Below, in pieces: positions 60,274-64,000 of a stretch of DNA of 64,000 bases. Source of the stretch: Bacteroides helcogenes P 36-108. Its GTDB lineage: Bacteria; Bacteroidota; Bacteroidia; Bacteroidales; Bacteroidaceae. Made by a program: the position numbers and the translations under genes. A model generated the notes under the pieces. It did no database searches, was not told where the DNA came from, and saw only the letters and a list, made by a program, of their open reading frames with translations. The stretch is taken from the NCBI RefSeq assembly GCF_000186225.1, contig NC_014933.1, positions 1,116,001 through 1,180,000 of the forward strand. The letters are read 5' to 3'. Within the stretch, counting starts at the first letter, position 1, and each line of letters opens with the position of its first letter.

Positions 60274-61207
60274 TTGTTTGTATTGCTATCAACCTCTTGT
60301 CAATGGCGAGAAAGATATGCATTCCGGTTGCATAAAAAAATTCTTTGGTCAAACGGAGATGCCTGCATTGGATTATACCACAGAGCACTTGGATGAGCTT
60401 GCAAAACAGGTGATTCAAGAACAGACCTCGCTGACAGGGGTTCAGCCAAAGCTGTCTTTATATCTGAACAGGCATGAGGGAAATAGCAGGCTGACAATAG
60501 TCGGTCTGTGGGGGGGATACATCTGTAAACCACAGACCATCACCTACGAGCAGATGCCGGAAGTAGAGGATTTGACAATGCACTTGGCCGAATTAGCCCG
60601 AATAGAGGTTGTTCCTCACACGTTGATGCGCATGGCAGATGATTCATTATGCTATCTTACGCGACGGATAGACCGCACTTCGAATGGTGGAAAATTGGCT
60701 ATGGAAGACATGTGCCAACTCACAGAACGACTCACCGAGCATAAGTATAAAAGTAGTTACGAGCGAATAGGAAAGTCCGTGCTTCAGTACTCTTCTGTAC
60801 CCAAAATGGATGTCACCAATTTCTTTGATATAGTCCTGTTCTCATGGTTGACAGGCAACAATGACATGCACTTGAAGAATTTTTCACTCTATGAACCGGA
60901 TGATAATCATATACGGTTAACGCCAGCTTATGATTTGCTCAACGCTGCGATAATCAATCCAAAAGATGATGAAGAATTGGCATTGACGCTGAACGGCCGA
61001 AAAAAGAAGTTGAAAAAGAGTGATTTCTTGAAATGCGCTGAAAGCTTAGGCATAGAAGCTGTTATTGTAAACCGTCTTATCAATAAGTATATGAAGCTTT
61101 TGCCGAAGTTTGAGGCGATGATTCATTGTTCTTTCTTGAGTGAAGAACTAAAACAAAAATATTACGAATTGCTAAGAGAACGGATGGCAAGGTTATCAAC
61201 AGAATAA
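60266..61207 (+). CDS. hipT: HipT serine/threonine kinase toxin
   Basis: A 313-residue HipA-C kinase. An N-terminal Cys/His cluster (C4, C7, H19, C22) looks like a small zinc knuckle. The glycine-rich loop is TSLTGVQPK (54-62), whose serine/threonine residues correspond to the autophosphorylated loop of HipT. The kinase core shows TGNNDMHLKNFSLYE (196-210; catalytic D200, H202, K204, N205) and the metal Asp D223 in PAYDLLNA. All catalytic residues are present, so it should be active. E. coli HipT phosphorylates tryptophanyl-tRNA synthetase; the target here is unknown. Confidence 0.9.
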   Translation: MCNCLYCYQPLVNGEKDMHSGCIKKFFGQTEMPALDYTTEHLDELAKQVIQEQTSLTGVQPKLSLYLNRHEGNSRLTIVGLWGGYICKPQTITYEQMPEVEDLTMHLAELARIEVVPHTLMRMADDSLCYLTRRIDRTSNGGKLAMEDMCQLTERLTEHKYKSSYERIGKSVLQYSSVPKMDVTNFFDIVLFSWLTGNNDMHLKNFSLYEPDDNHIRLTPAYDLLNAAIINPKDDEELALTLNGRKKKLKKSDFLKCAESLGIEAVIVNRLINKYMKLLPKFEAMIHCSFLSEELKQKYYELLRERMARLSTE

Positions 61208-61688
61208 TCAGTTGGTCACTTTGCGGCTCTTTCGTTGAATTGTACCATCATTTGTAATCTTAAAAATTTAATCAAGTAGATATTATGTTAGAAATACCAG
61301 AGAATAACGGTAAAATATTTGCTCCACTCAAAAACAGATAATGAATTTGATAATTACAAATCATTCTTTGATGAATTGAACGAAGGGTACGCTTCAAAAT
61401 GAGAGTATGCGTCCATAGCTGTTGGATGTTAAATTTTGTGTATCTATATATGCGAGACGCTGCTTAACCGTCTTGATGTATGAGTAATCATGGGTAGAAA
61501 GCTTTTCTTTCTCGCTTTTTGATATTTATTAGTATCTGGCGGAAGACGGACGGATTGAGCTCCTGACTATTCCGAAGGTGGGGTATAAACCGATTGTGTA
61601 ATATGTGTAATAATGGTTGGAGAATCCGTAATTTGTATAGCGGCGGATTGTTTCGTTGGCAGTATCTTTGCCTCAAAATCCTAAGATT
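61208..61688. other. Intergenic region with short gene remnants and a promoter
   Basis: The 481-bp gap after hipT carries an 18-codon open frame (61285-61341, MLEIPENNGKIFAPLKNR) and, at 61533-61601, a 22-codon in-frame tail YLAEDGRIELLTIPKVGYKP ending in a stop and preceded by a stop. Both look like gene debris. The -7 box TATCTTTG (61663-61670) before the cupin gene is the only clear signal. Confidence 0.5.
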
Positions 61689-62807
61689 ATGAAGACAATG
61701 AACAAACTGATGGCAGCGGCCTTTCTGACGGCAGCAGCTTGCCATCCTGCTAATGCACAACAGAATATGGAAAATGTATTGAACCCACGGCAGCAGAACA
61801 TGGCTGCCATTGCTTGCCTGGAAGCAAAAGGCGACTTGGAGAACCTTTCCAAAGCCATCCATGCAGGTCTGGACGAAGGTCTGGAAGTCAACGAGATTAA
61901 GGAAGCGCTTTCGCAACTCTATGCCTATACCGGTTTTCCCCGAAGCCTTAACGGATTGGGCACTCTCCGGCAGGTGCTTGCCGAGCGCAGGGAGAAAGGC
62001 GTTGAAGACAGGGAAGGCAAGGATGCCGATTCGTTGCCCGCAGATTATGATGCCTTGAAGAACGGCACTGCCGTGCAGACCCGGCTCACAGGTGCAGCCT
62101 TTGACTATACCTTTGCTCCGGCCACGGACTATTACTTGAAAGCCCATCTTTTTGGTGACATCTTTGCACGAAACAATCTTACTTTTGCTGATCGTGAACT
62201 GGTTACAGTCAGTGCATTGTCCGGGCTCAGGGGAGTGGAGCCTCAGTTGAAGGCACATATACACGGCGCTAAAAACATGGGGATGACGGATGCGGAGATA
62301 CATTCCATCCCTGCCGCATTGAGGCAGAAGGTAGGCGAGGCAGAGGCCTACCGGGCCGAAAAAGCCATTGCCGAGGTGTATGGTGAGGAACTGTCCGGAG
62401 GTGAGCCCATAGAGCCCGTATTTCCGAGAGGTGAGCCGAATGCAGCTTATGCCAAGTATTTCATAGGGAACAGCTATCTGGCTACTCTGGCAACGGGCGA
62501 AGGCAGACTGCCGGTAGCCAATGTGACCTTTGAGCCCCGTTGCCGCAACAACTGGCACATCCATCATGGAGGCGGGCAAATCCTTGTCTGCGTGGCGGGC
62601 AGAGGATGGTATCAGGAGTGGGGGAAGCCTGCCCGTAAGTTGCGTCCCGGTGATGTGGTGGATATTCCGGCCGAAGTGAAGCACTGGCACGGCGCGGCTG
62701 CCGACAGTTGGTTTCAGCACATAGCCATCGGCGTTCCGGCTGAGGGAGCAAGTGCAGAGTGGCTTGAAGCGGTGACGGACGAGGAATATGACGGATTGCA
62801 AGGTTAG
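61689..62807 (+). CDS. Exported carboxymuconolactone-decarboxylase/cupin fusion protein
   Basis: A 372-residue protein. Signal peptide MKTMNKLMAAAFLTAAACHP then ANAQ. Two CMD/AhpD-like segments lie at about residues 30-110 and 130-220 (NNLTFADRELVTVSALSGLR). A cupin is at about 270-350: NVTFEPRCRNNWHIHHGGGQ, VAGRGWYQEWGKPARKL and HWHGAA supply the His-x-His metal site. CMD repeats often lack catalytic cysteines here, as no C-x2-C is seen. Fusions of this kind occur in Bacteroidetes; substrate unknown. The start follows the -7 box by 18 bp. A long antisense frame over this gene is a shadow. Confidence 0.88.
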   Translation: MKTMNKLMAAAFLTAAACHPANAQQNMENVLNPRQQNMAAIACLEAKGDLENLSKAIHAGLDEGLEVNEIKEALSQLYAYTGFPRSLNGLGTLRQVLAERREKGVEDREGKDADSLPADYDALKNGTAVQTRLTGAAFDYTFAPATDYYLKAHLFGDIFARNNLTFADRELVTVSALSGLRGVEPQLKAHIHGAKNMGMTDAEIHSIPAALRQKVGEAEAYRAEKAIAEVYGEELSGGEPIEPVFPRGEPNAAYAKYFIGNSYLATLATGEGRLPVANVTFEPRCRNNWHIHHGGGQILVCVAGRGWYQEWGKPARKLRPGDVVDIPAEVKHWHGAAADSWFQHIAIGVPAEGASAEWLEAVTDEEYDGLQG

Positions 62808-62937
62808 GCTTTTCGCATCAGGAAGAGGTAAGCCTTAAAGTTATGCGGTGTGCGGATATATATATATCCGTGTGCGGCGTACAAACGTCTGCAAGCCGTG
62901 AACGGACTTTGCCTTATATGTCTGGTGCGATGGAAAT

Positions 62938-62977
62938 AAAAAAGGAAGCTCTTCCCGCGCGGGATGAACTTCCTTTT
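62938..62977 (-). terminator. Terminator of rpsO
   Basis: Stem AAAGGAAG / CTTCCTTT with an inner CCCGCG/CGCGGG, read on the minus strand with a T run after it. It starts 22 bp past the rpsO stop. Confidence 0.8.
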
Positions 62978-62999
62978 CAATGTTTTTGCCGCAAGTAGA

Positions 63000-63269
63000 T
63001 TACTTACGCAGGCCGAGTTCCTTAATGATGTTACGGTAGCGGTTGATGTCGCGGTTGTACAAGTAAGTCAACAGCGAACGGCGTTTGCCTACCAACATGG
63101 TCAGGGCTCTTTCAGTACTATAATCCTTTCTGTTGAGCTTCATGTGCTCAGTCAGACGGGCAATACGGTAGGAAAACAAAGCTATCTGAGACTCAGCCGA
63201 GCCAGTATCAGAGTTAGACTTCCCGTGTTTGCCGAAGATTTCTTGCTTTTTAGCAGCGTCTAAATACAT
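63000..63269 (-). CDS. rpsO: 30S ribosomal protein S15
   Basis: An 89-residue S15 (MYLDAAKKQEIFGKHGKSNS, DTGSAESQIALFSYRIARLT, LTMLVGKRRSLLTYLYNRDI). It binds 16S rRNA helix 20-22 and nucleates assembly of the platform. Length and sequence are normal. It is a single-gene unit with its own promoter. Confidence 0.98.
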   Translation of the reverse strand: MYLDAAKKQEIFGKHGKSNSDTGSAESQIALFSYRIARLTEHMKLNRKDYSTERALTMLVGKRRSLLTYLYNRDINRYRNIIKELGLRK

Positions 63270-63314
63270 AATGTTGAATTAAAAAGTTGTTATAAATATT
63301 CCCTTTCGGGGCTG

Positions 63315-63404
63315 CAAAGATAGAGATTATCTTTTATATCACAATGATATTCAGCAAAAAAATCCTGTCTATACCATATATCTAATCCAAAATGACTAAC
63401 TTTG
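63315..63404. promoter_or_regulatory. Divergent promoters of rpsO and typA
   Basis: The minus-strand TATCTTTG (plus 63315-63322) lies 45 bp before rpsO. The plus-strand TAACTTTG (63397-63404) lies 21 bp before typA. Confidence 0.65.
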
Positions 63405-63425
63405 CGCCCAAATAATAGGTATTAT

Positions 63426-64000
63426 ATGCAAAATATTAGAAACATTGCAATTATTGCCCATGTCGATCATGGGAAAACGACGCTCGTTGACAAGATGCTT
63501 CTGGCCGGAAACCTTTTCCGCAGCAACCAGAGTACAGGTGAATTAATGTTGGATAACAATGATTTGGAGCGTGAACGAGGTATAACGATTCTTTCAAAGA
63601 ACGTTTCAATCAATTACAAAGACACTAAGATTAACATTATTGATACTCCGGGACACAGTGACTTCGGGGGCGAAGTAGAACGTGTGCTGAACATGGCAGA
63701 TGGATGCATCCTGCTGGTAGATGCCTTTGAGGGACCCATGCCGCAGACGCGTTTTGTGTTGCAGAAAGCTTTGCAGATAGGCCTGAAGCCCATCGTTGTG
63801 GTGAATAAGGTGGACAAGCCGAACTGTCGCCCCGAAGAAGTGTATGAGATGGTGTTCGACCTGATGTTCAGCCTTAATGCCACGGAAGATCAACTGGACT
63901 TCCCCGTGATTTACGGGTCGGCAAAGAATGGCTGGATGAGCACGGACTGGCAGAAGCCTACCGACAACATCTACGCGCTGCTGGACTGCATTATAGAGAA
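63426..64000 (+). CDS. typA: Translational GTPase TypA/BipA, N-terminal part (runs off window)
   Basis: The visible 191 residues are the G domain: AHVDHGKT (residues 11-18), switch [20 protein letters not shown] and [10 protein letters not shown]. The [11 protein letters not shown] segment (about 50-60) is typical of TypA/BipA and LepA, and [15 protein letters not shown] fits TypA. The protein binds the ribosome and is needed under stress and for 50S assembly. The remaining domains lie past the right edge. Confidence 0.95.
   Translation, partial: MQNIRNIAIIAHVDHGKTTLVDKMLLAGNLFRSNQSTGELMLDNNDLERERGITILSKNVSINYKDTKINIIDTPGHSDFGGEVERVLNMADGCILLVDAFEGPMPQTRFVLQKALQIGLKPIVVVNKVDKPNCRPEEVYEMVFDLMFSLNATEDQLDFPVIYGSAKNGWMSTDWQKPTDNIYALLDCIIE

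Noticed and set aside
61488..62801. A 437-codon minus-strand open frame
   Set aside because: It lies antisense to the CMD-cupin gene, whose signal peptide, His-x-His motif and promoter are clear. The minus-strand product is Cys/Arg/His-rich with no family motif, as expected for a shadow.

Overview
The window reads as a chromosomal segment of a gut Bacteroides or close Bacteroidales relative. Evidence: promoters of the Bacteroides type (TAnnTTTG at -7) in front of most transcription units, few Shine-Dalgarno sequences, many lipoproteins, and families typical of this order (YfhO, DUF6266-like, DUF3575-like and BspA-like proteins, CzcCBA pumps, MobV relaxase). Species cannot be fixed from this window alone.

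Layout. 0-2 kb: two FKBP-type prolyl isomerases and a sirtuin. 2-12.7 kb: a surface-polysaccharide locus with six glycosyltransferases, a Wzx-type flippase and the WecB/WecC pair that makes UDP-ManNAcA; metG lies upstream of the long leftward operon. 14.9-19.1 kb: a DUF6266-like protein, then three tandem RhuM-type proteins with near-identical ends and divergent DNA-binding cores, plus the decayed end of a fourth. This is the best candidate in the window for an undescribed system. 19.3-22.3 kb: a frameshifted lipoprotein with BspA-like repeats and its DUF3575-like partner. 22.5-32.7 kb: housekeeping genes (ADP-forming acyl-CoA synthetase, ComM/YifB, a thioredoxin-fold lipoprotein without its CxxC, a TPR/OmpA-like lipoprotein, xerD, aroQ, pyk, an O-methyltransferase).

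32.7-50.0 kb is an accessory block between the O-methyltransferase gene and rbfA. Its left half is a metal-efflux island: Fur-family regulator plus CDF exporter in one operon, and a His-rich protein, PAP2 phosphatase and CzcB-CzcA-TolC in another. Both start at promoters carrying the same 19-bp operator at the same distance from the -7 box. Its right half (41.3-50.0 kb) is an 8.6-kb degenerate integrative element bounded by 45-bp imperfect direct repeats. It carries AraC, hydrolase, MFS, aldo/keto reductase, exported arginase-like, exported nitroreductase and HxlR genes, and a dead integrase-relaxase fusion. The right repeat runs into the rbfA promoter.

50-64 kb: rbfA with an FtsX-type permease, yfhO, the activated-methyl-cycle pair mtnN-luxS, an acyl-CoA ligase with its XRE-cupin regulator, a decayed hipBA locus followed by an apparently intact three-gene hipBST toxin-antitoxin locus, an exported CMD-cupin protein, rpsO, and the start of typA. 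No tRNA, rRNA or CRISPR array was recognised.
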